NCBI GenBank assembly: GCA_021784755.1 | Contig: JAJYHM010000049.1 | Location: 1 to 64,000, forward strand | Direction: 5' to 3' | Source: Pseudomonadota bacterium | GTDB lineage: Bacteria > Pseudomonadota > Gammaproteobacteria > Acidiferrobacterales > Acidiferrobacteraceae | DNA length: 64,000 bases | The notes under the pieces: generated by a model | Database searches by the model: none | Seen by the model: only the letters and a program-made list of their open reading frames with translations | What the model was told of the DNA's origin: nothing | Translations under genes and position numbers: made by a program | Shown here: in pieces, positions 42,222 through 54,226 of the stretch | How the letters are laid out: each line of letters starts with the position of its first letter | Position numbering within the stretch: position 1 is the stretch's first letter

Positions 42222-44597
42222 ATGTCGTCCTGCAAACGCTATTCATCGGCGGCGCCTGTCCGTCTGTCCGTCGTCACATCCCTGGTCCTCTGTGCGCTTG
42301 CGGCAGGGACATCCTCCGTTTTTGCCCATGATAACTCGGTCGTCAACGTGGGCACGGTAAACGCGCAAAGCGCCAAGAAGGCCTTAAAGGCGACCAGCAC
42401 AAAGTTCACCAAGCGCCACGTCTTTAAGTCGACGCAGACCGTGCGTGTCATAGGGAAACGGCAACTTAAGGCGATCGGACCTGTGGCGGGGTCCGCGCAG
42501 GCCTTGGCGATGGCGCCGGGTGTCGCGGTGCGCGGCTACGGCGGTATCAGCGGAACGGCGCGCTATGAGATTGCCATGCGTGGCGTCAAAGTCGGTTGGT
42601 CCAGTGTGAACGGCGACGTCGAGCGCAATGGCATTACAGCGCTTTTTGACGGGGTGCCGATGAATAACCTCATATCGCACAACGGTGGCTGGGACTCAAA
42701 CGAGGTCCCGATCATGCAGCTTATCTCCGGGATCAATGTCATCTACGGGCCCGGCAATCCGGCGAATCGCTGGTTCGATAGCGTGGGCGGGACCGTGAAC
42801 TTCGTGCCCGTGCAGCCGACCGTGAAGGCCGGCGGAAGTCTCGGGCTTACCTACGGCAGTGACCAGACTGAAGGTGCAGATCTCATCGCCAATACCGGCA
42901 TGCATGACGGTTGGTCGACCGTGGTGGCCGGCGGCTTTGTGCGCAACAATACTTTCCGTACCGGTTCGTTTTCCGCTCCGAGCCGTTCTTCGGCACTTTT
43001 TGCGAAGACCGTGAAGACCTTCACCAATGGCTCGTTCAGTGTTGGCGGCTACGCGGACGACACCACCGAGTTTCGCCCGAACTTCATTCCGGTGGCGCCG
43101 ATCACAGCGGGCGCGAATGGTAGTGCCGTCACCGTGGATGGGACAGCCAATACGCCGCTCTATAGCCAATCTACGACGGGATTTTATTCGTCACTGCCCG
43201 AGTCGGTGTGGTTCAAGCAAATTGTGGTGCGCGACCGCATGCTGTATTCGCAACTGCGGCTTGATCTCGCGCCGGATCTCACCCTCCATGACATGGTTTG
43301 GTACCGCCACGGTCATCGCGTGCACTGGCGTGTGGACAATTACAATTACAACGGCGCCCCTCCGGGGACTGTGAACTCCGAGTACTACAACCCGCGGTCC
43401 GATACCTATGGCAACCGTCTGGCCTTCGACTGGGATCTGCCCATGAACCGTGTCGAGTTCGGTGGCTCGTGGATCGACCAGACGTATTCGACCCCTTACA
43501 CGGGTTATAACGTGACCTACGGCACGAGCCCGTCGAACCCTGTGCAGTATAATAACGATACGCTCGCCAATACGTATCTCACGGCCTTCGCCCAGGATGC
43601 GATTACACCCATCAAAGCCTTGACGATCACTCCGGGAGTGGCAGCCGTCGATTTCCAGACGCAATTTTTCAATAACGGCGCAAGCGCGACGCCGCCGGGG
43701 GCGACCAATCAGACAGTGGCACCGAGCGATAGCAAGGTTTTCACCCGCGTCGAGCCGTCTCTTGGGGCGGTTTTCCTGCTCGCGCCCCACTGGTCTCTCT
43801 ACGGTAACGCCGCGGAGACTTATCAGAACCCGGGGGACAACGCTTTTGGCGCCTATAGCGGGAGCAATGCCATCAATCTCGGCAGCCTGAAGCCCGTGAA
43901 AAGTGTCGACTATGAGCTCGGCACGCGGTTTCTGATCCGCCGCGCCGGTCTCCTACGGCATTTTGTGATGAATGCGGATGTCTATCAGGACCGGTTGAGC
44001 AACGAGACATTAGCCACTTATATCTCAACGGGTGGGAACTTTGCCACTACGGAATTCGCCACGGCAAGCGCCACCTACAAGGGCCTGAACCTGAGCGTGC
44101 AAGATAGCCCGACTTGGCACTGGCACGTGTTTGGCTCCGCCTCGCTCACGCATGCGCATTTCGATTCGTATGTGCCAAGCGGCAGCAACACGAACTATGG
44201 CGGGTATCCGGTCTCGTACAGCCCGAACATCACGGCCTCCATGGGTCTCGATTACCGGGTGGCGGTGGGGAGCTACCTCATATCGCCGGGCTTGTCCGAC
44301 CAGTATACGGGTACGCAATATCTGTTCAACAACGTGGTCAATGCGCCCACAAACAACGTCAAGATGCCCGCCTACAACATCGTCAACACGCAGGTGGCGA
44401 TCAAGGCCGGGACCGGGCTTGCCGGGCTGTCCTCGGTTACTCTGACGGTGGGCGTGACCAATCTCTTCAATAAGCGCTACAACCCGATCGAGTACATCAC
44501 GAGCGGGGGCTATTTCGGTGGCAATAGCGCGGGCGCGGTGCTCGCCGATCCTGGCGCGCCCCGGCAGTACTTCATCAATGTGAACGCGCGTTTCTAA
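42222..44597 (+). CDS. TonB-dependent outer membrane receptor
   Basis: Signal peptide, TonB-box-like TQTVRVIGKRQ, plug domain (MRGVKVGWSSVN...FDGVPMNN...INVIYGPGNPANRWFDSVGGTVNFVP), terminal Phe (NVNARF). Confidence 0.9.
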   Translation: MSSCKRYSSAAPVRLSVVTSLVLCALAAGTSSVFAHDNSVVNVGTVNAQSAKKALKATSTKFTKRHVFKSTQTVRVIGKRQLKAIGPVAGSAQALAMAPGVAVRGYGGISGTARYEIAMRGVKVGWSSVNGDVERNGITALFDGVPMNNLISHNGGWDSNEVPIMQLISGINVIYGPGNPANRWFDSVGGTVNFVPVQPTVKAGGSLGLTYGSDQTEGADLIANTGMHDGWSTVVAGGFVRNNTFRTGSFSAPSRSSALFAKTVKTFTNGSFSVGGYADDTTEFRPNFIPVAPITAGANGSAVTVDGTANTPLYSQSTTGFYSSLPESVWFKQIVVRDRMLYSQLRLDLAPDLTLHDMVWYRHGHRVHWRVDNYNYNGAPPGTVNSEYYNPRSDTYGNRLAFDWDLPMNRVEFGGSWIDQTYSTPYTGYNVTYGTSPSNPVQYNNDTLANTYLTAFAQDAITPIKALTITPGVAAVDFQTQFFNNGASATPPGATNQTVAPSDSKVFTRVEPSLGAVFLLAPHWSLYGNAAETYQNPGDNAFGAYSGSNAINLGSLKPVKSVDYELGTRFLIRRAGLLRHFVMNADVYQDRLSNETLATYISTGGNFATTEFATASATYKGLNLSVQDSPTWHWHVFGSASLTHAHFDSYVPSGSNTNYGGYPVSYSPNITASMGLDYRVAVGSYLISPGLSDQYTGTQYLFNNVVNAPTNNVKMPAYNIVNTQVAIKAGTGLAGLSSVTLTVGVTNLFNKRYNPIEYITSGGYFGGNSAGAVLADPGAPRQYFINVNARF

Positions 44598-44620
44598 CGC
44601 GCTCCCCGGCTCCTCACCTT

Positions 44621-44657
44621 GAAGGCCTTAAGGGCAATCCTTAAGGCCTTCTTTTTT
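44621..44657 (+). terminator. Strong intrinsic terminator after TonB receptor
   Basis: GAAGGCCTTAAGG-GCAAT-CCTTAAGGCCTTC-TTTTTT; perfect 13-bp stem. Confidence 0.9.
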
Positions 44658-44985
44658 ATTGGGAGTGGACCCGCGAGGCGCAGAGGATGCAGTAACCCGT
44701 GAGCGAGATGCGCCTCGCGACGCGGGCGCAACGGCTTGGGGCCATAATCGCGCTGGCCTCTATGCCTTGCATCATCATACAGTTCGAGCGGCTGACCGCC
44801 GGTAAGAAGAAGCGGGGGCGCCCGCACATGTCGTGACCCTTGGGGTGATACTGGTAGCCTACGCGGGCCTTGCTCGCTTTGGGTGCCGGCGTGGCGATGG
44901 CCGTAACGGGCAGTGCCATGGCCGCCGTTGCGAGCGCGCGTCGCGGGAAATGGCGTCCAGAGACTTGTCCTGTCGTGGCCCACAC
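44656..44985 (-). CDS. HiPIP-like (high-potential iron-sulfur) protein with altered cysteine pattern
   Basis: Tat-like leader GRHFPRRALATAAMALP; VGYQYHPKGHDMCGRPRFFLP...SNCMMMQGI...ISLTGYCILCASRV resembles HiPIP but CxxC is CxxP. Confidence 0.5.
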   Translation of the reverse strand: MWATTGQVSGRHFPRRALATAAMALPVTAIATPAPKASKARVGYQYHPKGHDMCGRPRFFLPAVSRSNCMMMQGIEASAIMAPSRCARVARRISLTGYCILCASRVHSQ

Positions 44986-45088
44986 ATATTGAGATATCGT
45001 CCGGTACGAGGTCTTTCCATGCCCTCGAGCCCTTGCCCCTCAAACCCGGCCGCTTTCGAGGCGGGCGCCCGAGGTCAGCATGACCACT

Positions 45089-45520
45089 TTACGACCCGAA
45101 CGGGCCGGCCCCCCATCGGGGATTGCGCGAGCATCCGGCATGCGCTTGGCATCGACCCCGTTTGAGGGGGCGTGATCGATGCGGCTTGCGGGCGCGTCCG
45201 CCAGAGAAGGTCGCGCGCACCCCCCGTCCTGTTGGGGCGTAGGTGTCGACCCACCCCCGATCCTCTGTGTATACCGTGCCTGGCACCTCGGGCGGGATGT
45301 CGAAGTCGCCCGCCAGGGATGGAGGCCCCGCAAAGGCCTTGAGCGCCTGCCCCAAGGCCTCGACCTGCCGCAGGTTCTGGGTCGTGACCCGTCAGCAGTG
45401 GGCATTGGTGAATTGCGAGACCTCCCCTTGCCGGGCGCAGGTCGCCCCTATGGGTGTATCCTGCCACTATGGGGAGCGAGGTTTGGGCGTGTCGCGAGGT
45501 CGGCTTGGTTTGCGAGCCGC
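45089..45520 (-). pseudogene. Possible decayed CDS with in-frame stops
   Basis: One frame reads WQDTPIGATCARQGEVSQFTNAHC*RVTTQNLRQVEALGQALKAFAGPPSLAGDFDIPPEVPGTVYTEDRGWVDTYAPTGRG; protein-like but interrupted. Confidence 0.25.
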
Positions 45521-45689
45521 GCAATCGGGCGGCACGCTGAGGGGCTATCGATTCGGGATCCGCTGTCTGTGAGCGCGCGTTTGCCCATGTCCTACGGATA
45601 TCCGGGCCGTGCCAGAGGCGCCCGGCTCAAGAGCGTGTCCCGGAGCATGTCCCGAAACCGCCGCCATGGGTCTCCGTACAGAATAATGT

Positions 45690-45766
<77 letters not shown>

Positions 45767-45884
45767 CCGAAGGGCGCAGAGTCTACCATGTTCCCGGACA
45801 ATGGCAAGCGTTTGGCTGCGCGCATTGAAGTTTTCGACGGAAGGCTTATAATCCGGCTTTATCTCGTAATAGGTCGTTCGGCGG

Positions 45885-45907
45885 AAGTGGGCGTATGCCC
45901 ACTTTTG
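45885..45907 (+). promoter_or_regulatory. Leader hairpin upstream of rimP
   Basis: AAGTGGGC-GTAT-GCCCACTT followed by TT; attenuator-like. Confidence 0.5.
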
Positions 45908-45918
45908 CGTTTATGGTC

Positions 45919-46374
45919 ATGGAGAAACGAATTCAGGCGGATCGGCTGCGGGCCCTGGTAGAGCCCGCCGTGGCGCACCTCGGTTTCGAGGTGGTCGACA
46001 TCGAGTTCATAAGCGGGCAAAAAACCCTGCGTATCTATATCGACGGGCCGCAGGGCGTCGTAGTCGATGATTGTGCGCGGGTGAGCCGTCAGGTGAGCGC
46101 GCTCTTCGATGTCGAAGACCCGATTCCGGGCCAGTACACGCTCGAGATCTCATCGCCCGGTCTCGACCGGCCGCTGGCCCGTCGAGCGGATTTCGAGCGG
46201 TTTGCGGGATCTTTGGTCAAAGTTAAGACCGTGGCGCCGGTGGACGGACGCCGCAACTTTCAAGGGCGCTTGATCGGCCTCGTAGGCGAGAATGTGGTCT
46301 TGGAAGCGGACGAAACGCGTTATGATCTCGCGTTCGACAATATCGAGAAGGCGAGACTTGTGCCCGTACTCTGA
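45919..46374 (+). CDS. rimP: Ribosome maturation factor RimP
   Basis: LVEPAVAHLGFEVVDIEF...LRIYIDGPQGVVVDDCARVSRQVSALFDVEDPIPGQYTLEISSPGLDRPL. Confidence 0.96.
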   Translation: MEKRIQADRLRALVEPAVAHLGFEVVDIEFISGQKTLRIYIDGPQGVVVDDCARVSRQVSALFDVEDPIPGQYTLEISSPGLDRPLARRADFERFAGSLVKVKTVAPVDGRRNFQGRLIGLVGENVVLEADETRYDLAFDNIEKARLVPVL

Positions 46375-46392
46375 GGGCGGCTGGAGGCAGTG

Positions 46393-47895
46393 ATGGCGAA
46401 CGAAATTCTGTTGGTGGTTGAGGCCGTATCGCGGGAAAAGAACGTCGACCGGGAGATTATTTTCGGGGCGCTCGAGGCCGCGCTCGCGACGGCGACCCGC
46501 AAGCGCCACAAGGAGGATATCGACGCCCGCGTCCAGATCCACCGGAAGACCGGAGACTACGACACCTTCCGGCGCTGGCTAGTCGTGCCCGACGAACAGG
46601 AAACGCTCGAGTTTCCCGGGCGCGAGCTGCGGTTTTCGGCAGCTCGCGAGCGCAATCCGGATATCCAGGTCGGCGAGTATGTCGAAGAGCCGATCGAGGC
46701 TGCGGATTTTGGGCGTATCGCCGCCCAGGCCGCCAAACAGGTCATCGTCCAAAAAGTGCGCGAGGCTGAGCGCGAGCAGATCGTGAATCAGTTCAAGAGC
46801 CGTCAGGGCGAGCTTGTCACGGGGGTCGTGAAACGCCTGGAGCGCGGTGATGCCATCATAGAGTTGGGCGCAGCCGAGGCCTTGCTCTCGAAATCGGCGA
46901 TGATCCCGCGTGAGGGATTGCGCCCCGGGGACCGGGTGCGCGCCTATCTGGAGGATGTGCATTCGGCGCCACGCGGACCGCAGTTGTTCTTGAGTCGCAC
47001 GAGCCCTCAGCTTCTGGTGGAGCTCTTCAAGCTCGAGGTGCCGGAGGCGGGCGAAGGCCTCATCGAAATTCACGGCGCAGCCCGCGATCCGGGGCTGCGC
47101 GCTAAGATCGCGGTGAATTCCAAGGATCCGCGCATAGACCCCATAGGGGCATGCGTCGGCATGCGCGGCTCGCGTGTCCAGAGCGTCTCCAATGAACTGG
47201 GGGGCGAACGGGTCGATATCATCCAATGGTCGCCGGACCCCGCCCAATTCGTCATCAACGCACTGGCGCCGGCGGAAGTGCAGTCGATCGTGGTTGACGA
47301 GGAACTGCATAGCATGGATGTCATAGTCGACGAGTCGCAGCTGTCCCAGGTGATCGGGCGCGGCGGCCAGAACGTGAGGCTCGCCTCCGAACTTACCGGG
47401 TGGGAGCTCAACGTGATGACCGAGGAGACCGCCTCGGCGCGTGGTGAAACCGAGGCGATCAACGCCATCGAGATGTTCGTGGAGCAGTTAAAGATGGAAT
47501 CCGCGACAGCCGAGCTCCTCGTTCGCGAAGGCTTCATGACGCTTGACGAAGTCGCCTACGTGCCCAAGCAAGAGATGATGGCAGTCGAGGGCCTGAGCGA
47601 GGAGCAGATCGACGAGATCCGCGACCGAGCCCGCGACATTCTGCTTACCCGCGCCATAACGCTCGAGGAGAAGATCGATATGGCGGAGCCCGCTGAGGAC
47701 CTCCTGGGGATGGCAGAGATGGACGAACACACCGCGCGACTCCTCGCGAGTCACGGGATCAAGACGATGGAAGAGCTTGCCGACCAGTCGGTTGATGATT
47801 TGGCGGCGATCGAAGGGCTGGACGAGGAACGGGCTCGCACCCTCATTATGGCCGCTCGCGCACCCTGGTTTGCCGACCAGGGCCAGGGGGCCTGA
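46393..47895 (+). CDS. nusA: Transcription termination/antitermination protein NusA
   Basis: [40 protein letters not shown]1/KH regions; C-terminal acidic repeats. Confidence 0.98.
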   Translation: MANEILLVVEAVSREKNVDREIIFGALEAALATATRKRHKEDIDARVQIHRKTGDYDTFRRWLVVPDEQETLEFPGRELRFSAARERNPDIQVGEYVEEPIEAADFGRIAAQAAKQVIVQKVREAEREQIVNQFKSRQGELVTGVVKRLERGDAIIELGAAEALLSKSAMIPREGLRPGDRVRAYLEDVHSAPRGPQLFLSRTSPQLLVELFKLEVPEAGEGLIEIHGAARDPGLRAKIAVNSKDPRIDPIGACVGMRGSRVQSVSNELGGERVDIIQWSPDPAQFVINALAPAEVQSIVVDEELHSMDVIVDESQLSQVIGRGGQNVRLASELTGWELNVMTEETASARGETEAINAIEMFVEQLKMESATAELLVREGFMTLDEVAYVPKQEMMAVEGLSEEQIDEIRDRARDILLTRAITLEEKIDMAEPAEDLLGMAEMDEHTARLLASHGIKTMEELADQSVDDLAAIEGLDEERARTLIMAARAPWFADQGQGA

Positions 47896-47908
47896 CGGAC
47901 GTCATACG

Positions 47909-50386
47909 ATGCCTGAAACCACAGTCAAAAGTTTCGCCGAACAGATAGGCGTAGGACCTGACAAACTGCTCCAGCAGCTTGTTGCCGCCGGGATTGCGGG
48001 CAAGAAGAGTAACGATCCCTTGAGCGACGATGAGAAGATGGCGCTTTTGAACTTTCTGCGCACTCACCACGGCGCCGGGGAACCGGAGGCCAAACGCATT
48101 ACGCTGACACAGAAGTCGACCAGCAAAATCGTGCAGAATTCGCGATTTGGGCAGAGTCGCGCGGTGCAGGTCGAGGTGCGCAAGAAGCGGACCTTCGTGA
48201 AGCGGCCCGCGCCTGGCGAACCGGAGGCGGTGGTGCCCGAGCCCGAGCTTGTGCCGGAGCCGGTCGTCGAGCGTCCGCTCGAGATCCTGGTGGAGGCGGT
48301 TGCAAGCCCGCCACCGGCATCGGAACCGGCCCCGGTGCCACCGGCTGTGCCCGTAGCCGAGACCGTATCGGAACCCGAGTCCGTGGCGCCCGCAACCCCG
48401 CCGGCCGAGCCGGTTGCGGCGAAGGAGCCCGCCGCTGGCCGACACACGCGTAAGGAGACGCGACCTGAGCGTGGACGCAACGAGCGTCGCGAGCGGCCCT
48501 TACCCAAGGGGGCTGCGACCGATCGCAAACACAAGACGCGTCCTGCAAGCCCTCCGCAGAGAGGTTCGCAAGGGGGCAAGCGGGTCGTGACCAGCATGAG
48601 TGGCCAGCATGCCTTTGAGATGCCCACCGAGCGGGTCGTGCGTGACGTCTACCTGCCAGAGGCCATCAGCGTAGCCGAGCTTGCGCAGCAGATGTCAATC
48701 AAGGCGGTGGAGGCCATCAAGGTCTTGATGCAGCTTGGGATGATGGTCACGATCAACCAGGTACTCGATCGCGAGACCGCCACCATCGTCGTTGAGGAAC
48801 TCGGGCACATCGCCCACGAGGCGCGCAGCCACGACCCGGAGGCGGCTCTGAAGACCGGTGAGCATGAGGGGGCGCTTGAGCCGCGTCCGCCGGTGGTGAC
48901 GGTCATGGGTCACGTCGACCACGGCAAAACCTCTTTGCTCGACTATATCCGCAAGACCAAAGTGGCGAGCGGGGAGGCGGGCGGCATTACCCAGCATATC
49001 GGTGCCTATCACGTCGAGATGCCCAAGGGCATGCTGACTTTTCTTGATACGCCCGGCCATGAGGCGTTCACGGCCATGAGGGCGCGCGGCGCCAAGGTGA
49101 CGGACATCGTCATTCTGGTGGTCGCGGCGGATGACGGGGTCATGCCGCAGACCGTCGAGGCCATCCACCATGCGCGTGAGGCCGGTGTGCCGATCGTTGT
49201 GGCGGTGAACAAGATCGATAAACCGCAAGCCGACATGGAACGTGTCAAGCAGGAGCTCGTGGCCCACGAGGTGGTGCCGGAGGAGTGGGGCGGATCGGAT
49301 ATTTTCGTACCGGTATCGGCCAAGACCGGGAAGGGGATCGAGGATCTCTTGGATGCGGTATTGTTGCAGGCGGAGCTGCTGGAGCTCAAGGCCGTGCGCA
49401 ACACCATGGCGAGCGGCATCGTGATCGAGGCGCGGCTCGACAAGGGCCGTGGGCCAGTCGCAACCATATTGGTTCAGGAAGGCACCCTGCGTAAGGGTGA
49501 CGTGATCCTGGCGGGGCGCGAGTCCGGAAGGGTTCGCGCCATGACCGATGAGATCGGTCGCTCCATAAAGGAGGCGGGACCGTCCATACCCGTGGAGGTC
49601 CAGGGCCTGTCGGGGGTTCCCAACGCCGGCGACGAGGTGACCGGGGTCGAGAACGAGCGCAAGGCGCGCGAGATCGCCCTCTTCCGCCAAGGCAAATACA
49701 AGGATGTGAAGCTTCAGCGTCAGCAGGCGTCCAAGCTGTCCAATATGTTCCAGCAGATGCAGGACGGCGACGTCAAGACTTTGACGCTGATCGTGAAGGC
49801 CGACGTACAGGGCTCGGTTGAGGCCTTGACGGATGCACTGGAGAAGCTTTCGACCGAAGAGGTGAAGGTGCGTGTCGTTCACGGCATGGTGGGTGGAATC
49901 AGCGAGTCCGACGTCAATCTCGCGGTCGCGTCGAATGCTGTCATTATCGGCTTCAACGTGCGCGCCGATACAGGCGCGCGACGCCTGATCGATTCGGAGG
50001 GCGTGGACATCCATTACTACAACGTCATTTACGACGCGGTCAACGAGGTGAAGGCGGCCATGGCCGGTATGCTGAAACCGCAGTTCCGCGAGGAAGTCGT
50101 GGGGAATGCCGAGATCCGCGAAGTCTTTAAGACATCGAAGGCCGGCACCATTGCCGGTTGTCTCGCAACTGACGGGACCATCAAGCGGGGACGATTGGCG
50201 CGTCTACTGCGCGACAACGTGGTCATATATGACGGCGAGATCGAAACCCTGCGGCGCTTCCGTGATGACGTGTCGGAGGTCAAGGCTGGCATGGAGTGCG
50301 GCATGACCTTGAAGAACTATACAGACATCCACGTGGGCGATCAGATCGAGGTCTACGAAAGGGTCGAGGTCGCACGAACCCTTTGA
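47909..50386 (+). CDS. infB: Translation initiation factor IF-2
   Basis: [41 protein letters not shown]; Pro/Ala/Glu-rich linker. Confidence 0.98.
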   Translation: MPETTVKSFAEQIGVGPDKLLQQLVAAGIAGKKSNDPLSDDEKMALLNFLRTHHGAGEPEAKRITLTQKSTSKIVQNSRFGQSRAVQVEVRKKRTFVKRPAPGEPEAVVPEPELVPEPVVERPLEILVEAVASPPPASEPAPVPPAVPVAETVSEPESVAPATPPAEPVAAKEPAAGRHTRKETRPERGRNERRERPLPKGAATDRKHKTRPASPPQRGSQGGKRVVTSMSGQHAFEMPTERVVRDVYLPEAISVAELAQQMSIKAVEAIKVLMQLGMMVTINQVLDRETATIVVEELGHIAHEARSHDPEAALKTGEHEGALEPRPPVVTVMGHVDHGKTSLLDYIRKTKVASGEAGGITQHIGAYHVEMPKGMLTFLDTPGHEAFTAMRARGAKVTDIVILVVAADDGVMPQTVEAIHHAREAGVPIVVAVNKIDKPQADMERVKQELVAHEVVPEEWGGSDIFVPVSAKTGKGIEDLLDAVLLQAELLELKAVRNTMASGIVIEARLDKGRGPVATILVQEGTLRKGDVILAGRESGRVRAMTDEIGRSIKEAGPSIPVEVQGLSGVPNAGDEVTGVENERKAREIALFRQGKYKDVKLQRQQASKLSNMFQQMQDGDVKTLTLIVKADVQGSVEALTDALEKLSTEEVKVRVVHGMVGGISESDVNLAVASNAVIIGFNVRADTGARRLIDSEGVDIHYYNVIYDAVNEVKAAMAGMLKPQFREEVVGNAEIREVFKTSKAGTIAGCLATDGTIKRGRLARLLRDNVVIYDGEIETLRRFRDDVSEVKAGMECGMTLKNYTDIHVGDQIEVYERVEVARTL

Positions 50387-50769
50387 GACGTCACGCGCCC
50401 AAGCCTGGTTCACGAGCCTCTCGCGTGGGCGCGCTCATCTTGCGCGAGGCGGCGCAGTGGGTTCTAACCGAGATCGATGACGCCCAGGCGCGCGCTGCGG
50501 CGCTACCGGAGGCTGACATGAGTCCCGACCTGAAGCAGGCCCGCATTTATGTCACGCACTATAAGGGTGAGGCCGCCGCGCGCGAGGCAGTGGCGTACTT
50601 AAACGAAGTGGCGCCTCGCATGCGCCGCGATCTGGCCGGCCGGCTGCGGCTGCGGGCAGTGCCCAATCTGGTTTTCACCTACGATCCGTCGGTCGATCAG
50701 GGTTTCCGCATTGATGCCCTCCTGGACCGCGCCCGCCGTGAACGCGGCGGGCAGGAAGGAGGGTCGTGA
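50383..50769 (+). CDS. rbfA: 30S ribosome-binding factor RbfA
   Basis: [14 protein letters not shown]...[59 protein letters not shown]; probable TTG start overlapping the infB stop. Confidence 0.92.
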   Translation: MRRHAPKPGSRASRVGALILREAAQWVLTEIDDAQARAAALPEADMSPDLKQARIYVTHYKGEAAAREAVAYLNEVAPRMRRDLAGRLRLRAVPNLVFTYDPSVDQGFRIDALLDRARRERGGQEGGS

Positions 50770-51677
50770 AGACCCCCTGTGTGCCGCGGGACGGTCTCCT
50801 CGTGCTCGATAAGCCGGAGGGCTTGACCTCGACGCAGGCCCTGGGACAGGCGCGGCATCGGCTGCGTGCCTGTAAGGGTGGTCATACGGGAACCCTCGAC
50901 CCCCTGGCGACCGGTGTGCTGGTTTTATGTTTCGGCGAGGCCACGAAGGCGGCGTCCTTTCTGGTCGACACCGACAAACGCTACCGCGCCACGATCGAGC
51001 TCGGGGCGAGCACTACGACCTACGACCGCGAGGGCGAGGTGGTGGCGCGCAGGCCCGTGATGGTGTCCGATGGCGGGATCGAGCAGGTCCTGAGCCGTTT
51101 CGTGGGCCATATCGATCAGATTCCACCGCGATTCTCGGCGATCAAGCAGGACGGCAAGCCGTTTTATGAGCGGGCGCGGCGCGGCGATCCGGCCTTACCG
51201 GCAAGCCGCAAGGTGTTTGTGTCCTCGATCGACGTGATCGGCCGCACGGGGTGCGAACTCGTGCTCGATATCGCCTGTGGCAAGGGCGTCTATGTTCGTA
51301 GTCTCGCCCATGATCTGGGCGAGGTCCTGGGCTGCGGGGGGCATGTGAAGGCCTTGCGTCGCCTGGCGGTCGGGCGATTCACGATCGATGAGGCCGTACC
51401 CTTGGCTGACGTAGGTCCAGAGACCCCCCTTCAGCGAAGTGATGCTGCGCTCGAGGGCTTGCCGGCGGTCGCCCTGCCCGGATTCCTGGCGCGCGCTGTG
51501 CGGCGTGGACAGAGCGTGCATGTCGGTGGCCGCGACGGCGAGGGTTGGGTTCGTCTGTACGATGACGGCGGGGTCTTTCTTGGGATCGGTTGGCAGGCCC
51601 TGGCCGGTGAAATCCGGCCCAAGCGTCTATGGGCGGCGGCGGGCGGGTATGTTGAGCCGATGGGCGCACGCGGTTAG
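50766..51677 (+). CDS. truB: tRNA pseudouridine(55) synthase TruB
   Basis: GLLVLDKPEGLTSTQAL...GGHTGTLDPLATGVLVLCFGEATK. Confidence 0.97.
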   Translation: MKTPCVPRDGLLVLDKPEGLTSTQALGQARHRLRACKGGHTGTLDPLATGVLVLCFGEATKAASFLVDTDKRYRATIELGASTTTYDREGEVVARRPVMVSDGGIEQVLSRFVGHIDQIPPRFSAIKQDGKPFYERARRGDPALPASRKVFVSSIDVIGRTGCELVLDIACGKGVYVRSLAHDLGEVLGCGGHVKALRRLAVGRFTIDEAVPLADVGPETPLQRSDAALEGLPAVALPGFLARAVRRGQSVHVGGRDGEGWVRLYDDGGVFLGIGWQALAGEIRPKRLWAAAGGYVEPMGARG

Positions 51678-51731
51678 AATACACATTTATCCTTTTTCTC
51701 ACAGTGACTTCGGGGCTTAAGCGAGGGCGGT

Positions 51732-52001
51732 ATGGCATTTACAGTGGACAAAAAGATTCAAGTAATCAAGGAGTACAGCAGGGGGGAGGGCGATACCGGG
51801 TCCCCTGAGGTACAGGTGGCGTTGATCTCGGCCCATATCGACGACCTTTCGCAGCACTTCGCCGTCCATAAAAAGGACAATCATTCCCGGCAGGGCCTTC
51901 TGCGCATGGTGGGTAAGCGCCGTAAGCTCCTGGACTACCTGAAGCGTGTAGACGCCGGTCGCTATCGGGACCTCGTCGCGCGGCTTGGTTTGCGCAAGTA
52001 A
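51732..52001 (+). CDS. rpsO: 30S ribosomal protein S15
   Basis: [24 protein letters not shown]...[21 protein letters not shown]. Confidence 0.98.
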   Translation: MAFTVDKKIQVIKEYSRGEGDTGSPEVQVALISAHIDDLSQHFAVHKKDNHSRQGLLRMVGKRRKLLDYLKRVDAGRYRDLVARLGLRK

Positions 52002-52043
52002 GGCGAGACACCGAGAAGAGTATCGAAGCGGAGGAATAGCGAG

Positions 52044-54128
<2,085 letters not shown>

Positions 54129-54226
54129 AGCCGGGCTCGCGGGACGGTTTTTGTGAGGGCGCGGCGGGACAGTCTCCGGCGCGCCTTCTCTTTTTTGGGC
54201 ATTAGTAACTTCGAGGTGATCGCATC

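Noticed and set aside
48695-50014. 439-aa minus-strand ORF opposite infB
   Set aside because: Shadow ORF of IF-2
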